This document shows positions 9,624 through 18,238 of a stretch of 64,000 bases of DNA, piece by piece (positions within the stretch are counted from its first letter, which is position 1; each line of letters opens with the position of its first letter). A program made the position numbers and the translations under genes. The DNA is from Myxococcales bacterium (GTDB lineage: Bacteria > Myxococcota_A > Polyangia > Polyangiales > Polyangiaceae): contig JADKKK010000005.1 of assembly GCA_016720545.1 (NCBI GenBank), positions 248,001 to 312,000 on the forward strand, in the 5' to 3' direction. Under the pieces are notes generated by a model, which had not been told where the DNA came from, made no database searches, and was given only the letters and a program-made list of their open reading frames with translations.

Positions 9624-9731
9624 ATGGTGCGCAGGGTGAGTCCCTCGAGTGGAGCGGTTGGCGCACGGCCGGCGCGCGGTGTGCGCGCAGCGCGCGCGAC
9701 GTGGCGCGTGTTCGCGGGCGCGGCGTCATGA
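9624..9731 (+). CDS. Possible 35-residue leader reading frame
   Basis: ATG 9624 opens 35 codons whose TGA (9729-9731) overlaps the nucleotidase ATG (9728) in an ATGA arrangement. The product begins MVRRVSPSSGAVGARPARGV and is Arg/Ala-rich, as expected by chance in this GC-rich DNA. The overlap geometry is the only real support. It could be a translated leader coupled to the nucleotidase, or just an open frame. Confidence 0.25.
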   Translation: MVRRVSPSSGAVGARPARGVRAARATWRVFAGAAS

Positions 9732-11347
9732 CCGAGCGAGGGCCCACGCTGCGCATCGTTGCCGTCAACGATGTCTACTCGCTCGAGCACCTTCCGCGCC
9801 TCGCCTCGCTCCTCCGCGAAGCGCGGGAGGTCGCGCCCGCCGATCGCCTCCTCGTCACCATGGCGGGCGACTTCGTCGCGCCGAGCGTGCTGTCCAGCCT
9901 CGACGCGGGCCGGGGCATGGTCGACTGCATGAACGCGCTCGGCTTCACGCACGCCGTGCTCGGCAACCACGAGGACGACGTGCCGCCCGAAGAGCTCCGC
10001 GCGCGAGTCCGGGAGCTCGAGGCCACCTGCCTCGGGACGAACGTGCGCGGGTTCGAGCCCGCCCTACCCGTGTCGGAGGTGGTCTCCGTGTGCGCGCCCG
10101 GCCCCGCGGGGCGAGCGGTCCGAGTGGGGCTCGTGGGGGTGGTCATGGACGACCCCACGGCCTACCGCCGTCCGCCGTTTGGGGGCGTGACGCTCCTCCC
10201 TCCCAACGACGCCGCGATCGCCGAGGCCGAGCGCCTCCGCGCGGCCGGGTGCGCGACCGTGCTCGCGCTAACCCATCAGCCGCTGGCCCTCGACCGCGCC
10301 CTCGCGCGTGGATGGCCGGCCTTCCCCGTGCTGCTCGCCGGGCATGAGCACCAGCCCTCGCTCGAGCGTGAGGGCGAGACGTGGATCGTGAAGGGCGGGG
10401 CCGACGCCGCGCTCGCCGCGGTGATCGATCTGGCCTGGCCGGCCGAGGCCCACGGCGCCGACGCACCGAGCGTGCGCGTGGCGCTGCACGACGTGTCGCG
10501 GTTCCCGGAGGACCCCGCGGTACGCGCCCGCGTGGCCACGCACATGGCGAAGGTGGAGGCCCTCACGTCGGCCACCCTGCTCGTGCTCGACCCTGGAGAG
10601 GAGCTCACGTCGGTCGGCGTCCGCGCGCGCCAGACCTCGCTCGGGACGCTGCTCGCCTCGCGGGTGCGCGACGCGCTCGGGGCCGAGGTGGGGCTCTTCA
10701 ACGGCGGCGGGATCCGCGGCGCGGCGACGTACCGCGGTGGCTTCTCCTACGGCCACCTGCAGACCGAGGTGCCGTTCGAGAACGAGATGGTGGTGGTGGC
10801 CGTGCCCGGCGCGTCGCTCTCCGCGGCGGTGCAGGCCTCGCGCGCGCGGGCGCCGGTCGAGTCGGGGGGCTTCCTCCAGGTGTGCAGCGCGGTCGACGTG
10901 GGCCCGGACGGGCAGGTGATCCGCGTGGGCGGGGCGCCGCTCGACCCCGCGCGCGTCTACCGGGTGGCGCTCGTGCGGAACCTGTTCGCGGGCATGGACC
11001 GCAACGAGCCGCTGCTCGCGCTGGCCCGCGAGCGGCCCGAGCTCATCCCGCCGCCGGACTCGGGGCGGGACGTGAAGCTCGTCCTCCTCGAGAGCTTCGC
11101 CGCGGGGCTGTGGCGTGCGCTCGGCGGTTTTGACGCGGTCGACGCGGACCACGACGGGCGGGTCGACGGGAGCGAGCTCGAGCGCGCCATCGCCGACCAC
11201 ACGGGGGCCCCCGAGCCGCGGCGCGCCGCGATCGCCGCCGGCATCGTCATGCGCGCGCTCGACACCGACGACGACGAGCGCATTTCACGCGAAGAGGCGG
11301 CCGTCGCCGACCGCCTCCGGGAGCCGCCCGACGAGCCCGGGAGCTAG
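9728..11347 (+). CDS. 5'-nucleotidase-family metallophosphoesterase with C-terminal EF-hands
   Basis: A 539-residue enzyme of the calcineurin-like 5'-nucleotidase family. The N-terminal metal-binding motifs are NDVYSLEHL (near residue 12), AGDFVAPS, GNHEDD, THQPLAL and GHEHQP, the expected dinuclear centre. A C-terminal 5'-nucleotidase substrate-recognition domain follows (NGGGIRG, FENEMVVV). The last 70 residues add two EF-hand loops, DADHDGRVDGSE and DTDDDERISREE. No signal peptide is visible from ATG 9728. A GTG nine codons upstream is possible but adds nothing recognisable. It probably hydrolyses nucleotides or related phosphoesters; calcium control through the EF-hands is inference. Confidence 0.85.
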   Translation: MTERGPTLRIVAVNDVYSLEHLPRLASLLREAREVAPADRLLVTMAGDFVAPSVLSSLDAGRGMVDCMNALGFTHAVLGNHEDDVPPEELRARVRELEATCLGTNVRGFEPALPVSEVVSVCAPGPAGRAVRVGLVGVVMDDPTAYRRPPFGGVTLLPPNDAAIAEAERLRAAGCATVLALTHQPLALDRALARGWPAFPVLLAGHEHQPSLEREGETWIVKGGADAALAAVIDLAWPAEAHGADAPSVRVALHDVSRFPEDPAVRARVATHMAKVEALTSATLLVLDPGEELTSVGVRARQTSLGTLLASRVRDALGAEVGLFNGGGIRGAATYRGGFSYGHLQTEVPFENEMVVVAVPGASLSAAVQASRARAPVESGGFLQVCSAVDVGPDGQVIRVGGAPLDPARVYRVALVRNLFAGMDRNEPLLALARERPELIPPPDSGRDVKLVLLESFAAGLWRALGGFDAVDADHDGRVDGSELERAIADHTGAPEPRRAAIAAGIVMRALDTDDDERISREEAAVADRLREPPDEPGS

Positions 11348-11369
11348 CCCGGGAGCGCCCGTGACGACG

Positions 11370-13559
11370 CTACTTGTTCGGGACGATGTTCCGTTTCTGT
11401 AGCAAATCCGCGAGGGTACCGAACTTCGCCTCGCGCTTCACCTGCGCGCGGTACTGCTGGTACGCGTTGCGCTCGGTGTCCTCGTTCATCGCCTTGATCG
11501 AGAGCTTGAGCTCGCCGCGCTTGGGATCGATCTCGATGATCTTCGCGTCGAGCTCTTTGCCGATCGGGAAGGCCTTGCGGAAGTCGGTGCCGCGGGCCGT
11601 GCCCGTGCCGCCGGCGGTGATGAAGCCGCGCGCGTGACGCCCCGTCGCGCCGAGCACGCGGACGGTGAGGCCCGCGGGGTCGGTGGAGACGATCTGCACG
11701 CGCACCGTGCGCTGCGGCGCGATCTTCTGCGGGGTCTCGCCCGCCGCCTCGCCGGTGGGCGCGGGGTGCAGCGCGATGCGGTGCGAGCCGGGCTCGACGT
11801 AGGCGACGACGACGTCGATGTCGTCGCCCTCCTTGAGGACCTCGTTCGGGTGCGCGATGCGCTTGACCGACAGATCGCCCACCTGGATGAGGCCGTCGAC
11901 GCCGGACTCGAGCTCGATGAACGCTCCGAAGGGCTTGAGCCGCGCGACCTTGCCGGTGTGCCGCGTACCTGGGGCGTACTTCTCGGCGACGGCGGACCAG
12001 GGATCGCTCACGGTGGCGCGGCGCGAGAGCCACACCTTCTGCTTCTCGTCGACGCGGAGCACTCGCACGCGCACGGTCTCGCCGACCGTGAAGACGTCCT
12101 TCGGCTGGTCGGCGCGGTTGTGGCTCATCTCGCTCAGCGGGACGAGGCCCTCGACGCCGCCGATGTCGACGAACGCGCCGAAGCTGACGACGGTGCGGAC
12201 CACGCCGTCCACGTCGACGCCGATCTTGATGTTCTTCAGCGCCTCGTCGCGGCGCTCCTTCGACTCGGCCTCGAGCATCGAGCGGCGCGACACGACCACG
12301 TCGCGGCCGCGCTTGCCGTACTGGGTGACCGCGAACGCGAGGCGCTTTCCGACGAGCGGATGCAGATCGTTGCCGAGCCGCAGGTCCATGTGAGACCCGG
12401 GCGCGAAGCCGCGGAGGCCGTCGATGTCGACCTCGACGCCGCCCTTGATGACGCCGGTGACGATGCCGAACACCAGGGACTTGTCGCGGAACGCGGCGGC
12501 CACGACGGGCTTCGCGCGGCGGACGCGCTTCGGGTGGTGGGTGAGCACCACCAGGCCGCCTCGGCCGCCGTCGTTGTGCACGACGCCGACGAAGGGCGCG
12601 CCGGGCTCGAGGATGACGCGCGGCAGCTGCGGGGCCGGCTCGGCGGCCACCGCGGGGGCAGCCGCCGCCTCGACCGCCGCCTCGGTAGGCTCAGTCGCGT
12701 CGGCGGGGGGCTCGGCGGAGTTGGCGGTCACGTCGGCGGGGGCCTCGGCTGCGCTGGCGGTCGCGTCGGCGGGAGTCTCGGCGGCGAGCGCCGCGTCGTC
12801 GCCCGCTGGCTCCGGATCGCTCGTGGCCTGGTCGGCCGTGGGCGCGCCGGGCGAGGCCTCGGTGGTGGGCGCCGCGTCGCGGGGCTCGTGCTCGTCGTCG
12901 GCGGCCGCCATGTCGGCCTTGGCGTCTTCCTCCGTGATCAGCAGCTCGCGCAGGTCGAAGAGCGCGGTGCCCTTGCCGGACAGATCGATGAACAAGACGT
13001 CTTCGGTGACGTCAAGCACCTTGCCGAACACCACGTCTCCGACGTTGAACGCGGGGCGCTCCTTCTCGACCTTGGGCTTCTTCGGCCGCGGGCCGCGGCC
13101 GGGCTTGTCGCCCTCCGCTCGGGTCTCGCCTTCGGCGTGCTCTTGCGCGTCGCCGGTCGCGCCGCCGTCGGCAGCGGCGCCCTCGGCGCCTGCCTCGCCG
13201 GGCTCGCGCGGAGCCCCTTCGCCACCCTCCTGCGCCTGCGCGCCGGGCTTCTTCTTGCGACGGCGTCGCCGGCGCTTCTTCTTCTCGCCGCCCTCCCCGG
13301 GTGTCTGGCCGGCTTCGCCCGCCTGGACTTCACCCTCGGCGGCCTCGCCTCCCTCGCCCTCCGCGTCGGACTCTTCCGCGTCGGACGCGTCAGACGCGTG
13401 CGCGTCGGGCTCGACCGAGGCTGCCGGCGTGGCAGCGACGAAGGGGACGGTGGGGGCCTCGGACGAGGCGGTGGCGCTCGCAGGGCTGGGCGCCGCGGAG
13501 GCGTCGCTCGGGTCGCCCGCGGGGGCGGACGGCGGGGTGGGGTTTTCCGTTGTGCTCAT
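11370..13559 (-). CDS. Multi-S1-domain RNA-binding protein
   Basis: This 729-residue protein has a long acidic Ala/Glu/Pro N-terminus (1-165) interrupted by a strongly basic KKKRRRRRRKKK patch. At least five S1/OB domains follow: FNVGDVVFGKV (about 168), LVFGIVTGVIKGGVEVDIDG, VDGVVRTVVSFGAFVDIGG, HTGKVARLKPFGAFIELESG and a divergent last one ending ELKLSIKAMNED. Two of them have the classic FGAF...EGL/DGL pattern of ribosomal protein S1. The composition suggests an S1-like RNA-binding factor in translation or RNA turnover, not the ribosomal S1 itself, because the N-terminus is unlike it. Upstream DNA holds an A/T pocket (AAATATCGGCTATGGT on the minus strand) that may contain the -10. Confidence 0.8.
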   Translation of the reverse strand: MSTTENPTPPSAPAGDPSDASAAPSPASATASSEAPTVPFVAATPAASVEPDAHASDASDAEESDAEGEGGEAAEGEVQAGEAGQTPGEGGEKKKRRRRRRKKKPGAQAQEGGEGAPREPGEAGAEGAAADGGATGDAQEHAEGETRAEGDKPGRGPRPKKPKVEKERPAFNVGDVVFGKVLDVTEDVLFIDLSGKGTALFDLRELLITEEDAKADMAAADDEHEPRDAAPTTEASPGAPTADQATSDPEPAGDDAALAAETPADATASAAEAPADVTANSAEPPADATEPTEAAVEAAAAPAVAAEPAPQLPRVILEPGAPFVGVVHNDGGRGGLVVLTHHPKRVRRAKPVVAAAFRDKSLVFGIVTGVIKGGVEVDIDGLRGFAPGSHMDLRLGNDLHPLVGKRLAFAVTQYGKRGRDVVVSRRSMLEAESKERRDEALKNIKIGVDVDGVVRTVVSFGAFVDIGGVEGLVPLSEMSHNRADQPKDVFTVGETVRVRVLRVDEKQKVWLSRRATVSDPWSAVAEKYAPGTRHTGKVARLKPFGAFIELESGVDGLIQVGDLSVKRIAHPNEVLKEGDDIDVVVAYVEPGSHRIALHPAPTGEAAGETPQKIAPQRTVRVQIVSTDPAGLTVRVLGATGRHARGFITAGGTGTARGTDFRKAFPIGKELDAKIIEIDPKRGELKLSIKAMNEDTERNAYQQYRAQVKREAKFGTLADLLQKRNIVPNK

Positions 13560-13659
13560 GGCTTTGCCGATCGGGGGGAGGGACCATAGCCGATATTTCT
13601 CCGTGCGCGAGCGCCGATTCTGGCGAGCCCGCAGAAAAGAGAGAGCGGTGGTCCTGAGG

Positions 13660-15285
13660 TCACTTCAGCGCGTCGAAGCCGAGGCCGTGGAGCGCGAGGC
13701 GGTTCTGGTAATAGAAAAGAAGTCGTGTGTGCGACAGGGCGAGGTCGTCGCCGCGAGGGGATAGCACGTCCTCGACGTGGTAGCCCGCGAGCGCTCTCAG
13801 GGCGTCTTCGAGCACACCGGGGGCTTCGCGGTTCCGCAGGCCCGGCGCCACGACGATGAGCCCGCGCCGCTCGAGCGCGTGCACCTCGGTGAGGAGGCGG
13901 TCGACCTCCTTCACGAGCTCCGCGCGCGGGACCCGGAAGTCGTCCTTGTGGCCCAAAATGGCGAACAAATCTCCCCTCTTGTCGCCCACGTGGCGGCGCA
14001 GCGCGCCGAACGCGGCGGTCGCCACGAGGTGGGTGGACATCACCACCGTGTCGCGTTTGAACGCGCCGCAGATCGCGTCTCCGAGCTCGCGCGTGTACTC
14101 CGCGTCGCGCTTCGTGTCGCGCCCGCGGGTGCCGTCGCGTCGCTCGAGGAAGGTCTCCGCCGGCACCTCGCGGCCACGCGCGTCGTGCGAGCGACCCTCG
14201 TCGTCGACGAGGTTCCCGAAGCAGTCGAGCGGCTGCCCGAAGCGCACGACGCACGCGCCGTCGAGGCCGAAGAGCTTCTGCACGAACGCGGCGACCCGGC
14301 CCACGCGGGTCGACTCGTCGTCGTCGATGATGAACCTCGCCTTGCCCTCTTCTTGGAGAAAGTCGTCGATGAGGGTCTCGGCCTCGAGCGTGAGGAGGTA
14401 GTTTATCGTGGCGGGCACGAAGAACACCTTCCGCGGGCGCCCCGCCTCCACCGTGCGGGCGAACGCCTCGATGCCCGTGCCCGCGAGCCCGAGCTTGAGC
14501 CTGCGCTCCACGCCGCCCGAGCGCGAGCGCGTGCCGCCCGGGAAAAAGAGGCTGTGGTAGCCGCGCTCGAGCAGCACGCACGAGTACGCCTTCAGTACGT
14601 CCTTGTAGAGCGCGTGCCGGAGGCGGCGGTCCACCCGGTAGGCGCCGAGGTTGTGCATGAAGTAGCTCAGCACCGGGTTGGTGAAGAGGTTCTTGCCCGC
14701 GCCGTAGGTGGCGGGCGGGAGACCCGCGCGCTCCAGCGCGAACCCGAACACGACCGAGTCGAGGTTCGACAGGTGCGTGGGCGTGTAGACCACCGTCCCG
14801 AGCTCCGTGAGCTTCCGCACGTGCTCTCGAGGCCCCTGCACGACGATGCGGCTGTCGAGCGCGGTGAGGTCGAGCGATTGGGGAATGTTCTTTACCATCG
14901 CCCGCGGCGACATGAGCGCGCCGAGGAGCGGCGCCATGGCGCGGGACGCGAACTGATACACGCGGGGGTCGAAGTTCCCGGCGACGTCCCACGCGTACAT
15001 CTTCGTGTACTTCGTGATCGCGGTCCTGAGCTCGCCCTCGGACATTCGGCCGAGCTTGCCGGCGAGCGACTTCCACTCCGCGAGCTCGGGGCCGCCGCGC
15101 GGGCCCAGGCGGCGCATTTCCAGGTAGGCGGCGTCGGAGAGGGCGTAGAGGGGGTCCTTGACGCCCCCCACGACGCGGGCGACCACGTCGTCGACGATGG
15201 CGCCGCGCGCCTCGTTGAAGCGAAAAATGGGGGCGGAGCGCTCGCTCACCTCGAGGCCCCGGGCGAAAATGCGTTCGAGTGGCAC
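13660..15285 (-). CDS. Glycerol-3-phosphate acyltransferase-like (PlsB/LPLAT family) protein
   Basis: A protein of about 541 residues with the acyltransferase HxxxxD motif in THLSNLDS (His 171, Asp 176). The block-III motif is FPGGTRSRSGG (about 248-258), and an FVPATINY segment matches the later PlsB block. It should transfer acyl groups to glycerol-phosphate or a related acceptor at the inner membrane, the first step of phospholipid synthesis. The block-III Glu seen in many relatives is Gly here. The start is uncertain: GTG at 15285 is used, and in-frame GTGs at 15315 and 15318 would add 10 or 11 residues. None has a clear ribosome-binding site. Confidence 0.75.
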   Translation of the reverse strand: MPLERIFARGLEVSERSAPIFRFNEARGAIVDDVVARVVGGVKDPLYALSDAAYLEMRRLGPRGGPELAEWKSLAGKLGRMSEGELRTAITKYTKMYAWDVAGNFDPRVYQFASRAMAPLLGALMSPRAMVKNIPQSLDLTALDSRIVVQGPREHVRKLTELGTVVYTPTHLSNLDSVVFGFALERAGLPPATYGAGKNLFTNPVLSYFMHNLGAYRVDRRLRHALYKDVLKAYSCVLLERGYHSLFFPGGTRSRSGGVERRLKLGLAGTGIEAFARTVEAGRPRKVFFVPATINYLLTLEAETLIDDFLQEEGKARFIIDDDESTRVGRVAAFVQKLFGLDGACVVRFGQPLDCFGNLVDDEGRSHDARGREVPAETFLERRDGTRGRDTKRDAEYTRELGDAICGAFKRDTVVMSTHLVATAAFGALRRHVGDKRGDLFAILGHKDDFRVPRAELVKEVDRLLTEVHALERRGLIVVAPGLRNREAPGVLEDALRALAGYHVEDVLSPRGDDLALSHTRLLFYYQNRLALHGLGFDALK

Positions 15286-15474
15286 AGGGGGATGACACCA
15301 AAGGTGGGGCCACACCACAAGGGTCGCGCACGGCGACGGGCCAGACACGACCAGACTCGGCCACGCGTGCTCTGCAGCGTTCGAGTCTCGTCGATCCACT
15401 CGCCGCTCCGGCGCGTAGTAGTGTGAGGCGTTGCGGGGGGACGACGCCGAACCTGCCCCGGAGCCCGGCCAACC

Positions 15475-16272
15475 ATGAGCGACGACCCCACGGAGAACGA
15501 CGAGGCTACAGCGGAGCTCCTCGCGGTCTATTTCGCGGCGCGGCACCCGCGGCTCGAGGGCGCGCTGCTCGAGCTGTCGCCGCCCGAGGTCGTCGCCGGG
15601 TACGTGGCGGTGCGCGAGACCCTCTCCGCGCTCGGGCGCACCTTTCCGCCGGAGACGTTGGGGCCTCACCTCCGATCGCGGCTCGTCGGCACGTTGTCCA
15701 CGCGGGTCCCGTCGCGTCCGGCCCTCCTCGTCCTCGACATGCTCGTGGACCACCTCACTCCCGGCGCGCCGCTCGAAGTGCCTCGCGCTCGGCTCGTGGT
15801 GCCCGCGCTCAGGGCGCGGCTCGAGGCCGCGCGCGCGGCCGGGACACCCGTGGTCTACGTGGTCGACGAGCACGGCCCGGACGACGCCGACCTGGCCGGC
15901 TGGGGAGCGCACAACATCGCGGGCACCGGCGGAAACGACGTCTGGCCCGAGCTCGCGCCGTTGCGCACCGACCATGTGGTGAAGAAGCCGACCTACAGCG
16001 GCTTCGTCGGTTCGCGCCTGGAGGACGTGCTCGAGGAGCTGAAGGTCGACTCACTCCTGCTCACGGGGTGCCTCACCGAGATCGGCATCATCGCCACCGC
16101 CACCGACGCGCTCCAGCGCGGCTACACCATCGAGGTGCCGCCGGACTGCCAGGCGGGGCTGGCCGAGCCGCTGGAGCAGAGCGCCATGGCCGCGCTCCGC
16201 CTCATGGCGCCGTTCGGCCCGGCGCGCAAAGCGCGCCTGGCGCGCTTCCATGACGCTCGCGCGGAAGGCTGA
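15475..16272 (+). CDS. Isochorismatase-family cysteine hydrolase
   Basis: A 265-residue protein. After a helical N-terminal extension of about 80 residues comes the isochorismatase-like fold: catalytic Asp 88 in LLVLDMLVD, Lys in VVKKPTYSGF (170/171) and nucleophilic Cys 199 in LLTGCLTEIGI. This Asp-Lys-Cys triad is typical of nicotinamidase-like and N-carbamoyl amidohydrolases. The substrate cannot be assigned. The N-terminal extension is longer than in standard 180-200-residue members. It lies alone between two minus-strand genes. Confidence 0.85.
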   Translation: MSDDPTENDEATAELLAVYFAARHPRLEGALLELSPPEVVAGYVAVRETLSALGRTFPPETLGPHLRSRLVGTLSTRVPSRPALLVLDMLVDHLTPGAPLEVPRARLVVPALRARLEAARAAGTPVVYVVDEHGPDDADLAGWGAHNIAGTGGNDVWPELAPLRTDHVVKKPTYSGFVGSRLEDVLEELKVDSLLLTGCLTEIGIIATATDALQRGYTIEVPPDCQAGLAEPLEQSAMAALRLMAPFGPARKARLARFHDARAEG

Positions 16273-16330
16273 CGTCCGCCCGGAAGGCTCCCCGCGCAGG
16301 CGCGCGCGGGCGGTGACTTCGGAGCGGCGC

Positions 16331-18103
16331 TCAGGTCGCCGGCACGGCGATCGCGACGAACGCGTCGGCCAGGGCCTTCATCGACGCTTCGGCGCGCGCG
16401 CGCGCGACCGAGAGCGGCTCGCCCTCGGCCATCGGCTCGCACACGTCGACGTAGAACTTCACCTTCGGCTCGGTGCCGCTCGGGCGCGCGATCACGCGGC
16501 TCCCGCCCTCGAGCTCGAAGACGAGCACGTTGCTCGCTGGCAACGCGAGCGGCTTCACCGCGCCCCCTTCCGCGCGGGTGCCCGCCTCGAGGTCGGAGAC
16601 GGCGAGCACCGCGAGCGCACCGATCGTGGAGGGCGGCCGCTGGCGGAGCCCGTCGATCATCGCGCGGATCTCCTGGGCGCCTGCTTGACCTTTGCGCGTG
16701 AGGTTCACCTGGGTGCTCACGAAGAGGCCGTACCGCCGGTAGAGCTCCTCGAGGCGATCGAGCACGCTGCGCCCCTCGGCCGCGAGCTCGCTCGCGAGCT
16801 CCGTGAACACGAGCGCGGCGCTCACGCCGTCCTTGTCGCGCACGAGCCCGCCCACCGTGTAGCCGAGGGCCTCCTCGTAGCCGAAGAGGAACCGGTGCTC
16901 GCCGGTGGCCTCGAGCGCCATCGCGCGGTTCGCGATCCACTTGAAGCCCGTGAGGGTCTCTTCGTAGGTGGCGCCGGCCGCGCGCGCGATCACGCCGAGC
17001 ATGGGCGACGACACGAGGGACGCGAGGAGCACCGCGGTGGCCGGGTCGGCGTCTTGGGAGAGCACGTGGTGGCCGAGCAGCACGCCGACTTGGTTGCCTG
17101 TAAGCTGCACGTAGTCGACGCCGCCGTCTTCCCGGGCCTTCGGCACCGCCACCGCGAGCCGATCGGCGTCGGGGTCGTTGGCCAGCACGAGGTCCGCCGA
17201 CACCGAGCGCGCGAGGGCGAACGACAGGTCCATCGCGCCCTTCTCCTCGGGGTTCGGGAAGGCCACGGTGGGGAAGCGCCCGTCCGGCGCGGCCTGCTCG
17301 GCGACGACGTGCAGCGCGGAGAACTGCGCCTCGGCGAGCAGCTTCGCCACGAGGCGGCCGCCGACGCCGTGCATCGGCGTGTAGACGATGCGGAGGTCGC
17401 GCCGCGCGCGCTTCGAGCGCACGAGCGAGCCCGCGGCCGCGAGGTATTGCTCTTCGATCGCGAACGGGACGTCGAGCACGAGCCCCTGGCGGCGCGCCTC
17501 CGCGAGCGGGAGGATCGGCACGTCTTTGGCGGCGGGAGCCGCCGCGATGGCCTGGGCGACCAGCGTGTCGATGGGCGGGATGATCTGGGCGCCGTTCTCC
17601 CAGTACGCCTTGTAGCCGTTGTACTCGGGCGGGTTGTGGCTCGCCGTCACGACCACGCCCGCCGCGCACCCGAGCGCGGTGAGCGCGTACGCCACGAGCG
17701 GCGTGGGGCACACGTCGGTGAACAGGTAGACGCGGATGCCGTGGGCGGCGAGCACGCAGGCCGTGTCCTCGGCGAGCTCGCGGCTCATGAGGCGCGCGTC
17801 GCAACCGACGACCACGCCGCGTGTCTTCGGGGCGTCGACCTCGGCGAGGACGGTCCCCGCGAGGCCGTGCGTGGCGAGGCGCACGACGGCGCGGTTCATT
17901 CGGTTGGGGCCCCCGCCGAGCACGCCGCGCAGGCCCGCGGTGCCGAACTCGAGGTTCTGCGCGAAGCGGTCCGCGAGGTCGTTCGAGCCTGGCGCGGTCT
18001 CGTGCTCCTCGAGCAGCCTGCGCACCTCTTGGCGCGTCTCGGCGTCGGGATCACCGTTCATCCAGTCGCGGGCCTTCGCCTTGAGCGCTTCGAGGTCGTC
18101 CAT
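16331..18103 (-). CDS. Phosphoglucomutase/phosphomannomutase (alpha-D-phosphohexomutase)
   Basis: A 590-residue phosphohexomutase interconverting hexose 1- and 6-phosphates. It has the FGTAGLRG entry motif (about 53-60), the phosphoserine loop TASHNPPEYNGYKAY (Ser 155), the metal loop DPDADR (310-315), the sugar-binding FGYEEALGY and the C-terminal phosphate-binding RPSGTEPK. All four active-site segments are intact, and the length fits the longer PGM2-like branch. The ATG at 18103 is chosen because the coding signal starts there; the open frame continues upstream without it. It diverges from the permease pair. Confidence 0.92.
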   Translation of the reverse strand: MDDLEALKAKARDWMNGDPDAETRQEVRRLLEEHETAPGSNDLADRFAQNLEFGTAGLRGVLGGGPNRMNRAVVRLATHGLAGTVLAEVDAPKTRGVVVGCDARLMSRELAEDTACVLAAHGIRVYLFTDVCPTPLVAYALTALGCAAGVVVTASHNPPEYNGYKAYWENGAQIIPPIDTLVAQAIAAAPAAKDVPILPLAEARRQGLVLDVPFAIEEQYLAAAGSLVRSKRARRDLRIVYTPMHGVGGRLVAKLLAEAQFSALHVVAEQAAPDGRFPTVAFPNPEEKGAMDLSFALARSVSADLVLANDPDADRLAVAVPKAREDGGVDYVQLTGNQVGVLLGHHVLSQDADPATAVLLASLVSSPMLGVIARAAGATYEETLTGFKWIANRAMALEATGEHRFLFGYEEALGYTVGGLVRDKDGVSAALVFTELASELAAEGRSVLDRLEELYRRYGLFVSTQVNLTRKGQAGAQEIRAMIDGLRQRPPSTIGALAVLAVSDLEAGTRAEGGAVKPLALPASNVLVFELEGGSRVIARPSGTEPKVKFYVDVCEPMAEGEPLSVARARAEASMKALADAFVAIAVPAT

Positions 18104-18238
18104 GCTTGCCCAAGGAGGGTAGTCGAGGGCTCTCGGAACCTGCAAGTGAACCCCGAAGGGGCGAACGGCGCCCGCGCGTCCGCGCCCGCGCGAAGCGCGT
18201 CGTGTCGCGGGTCGATCGTGCGATGATGCCGGCACGCG

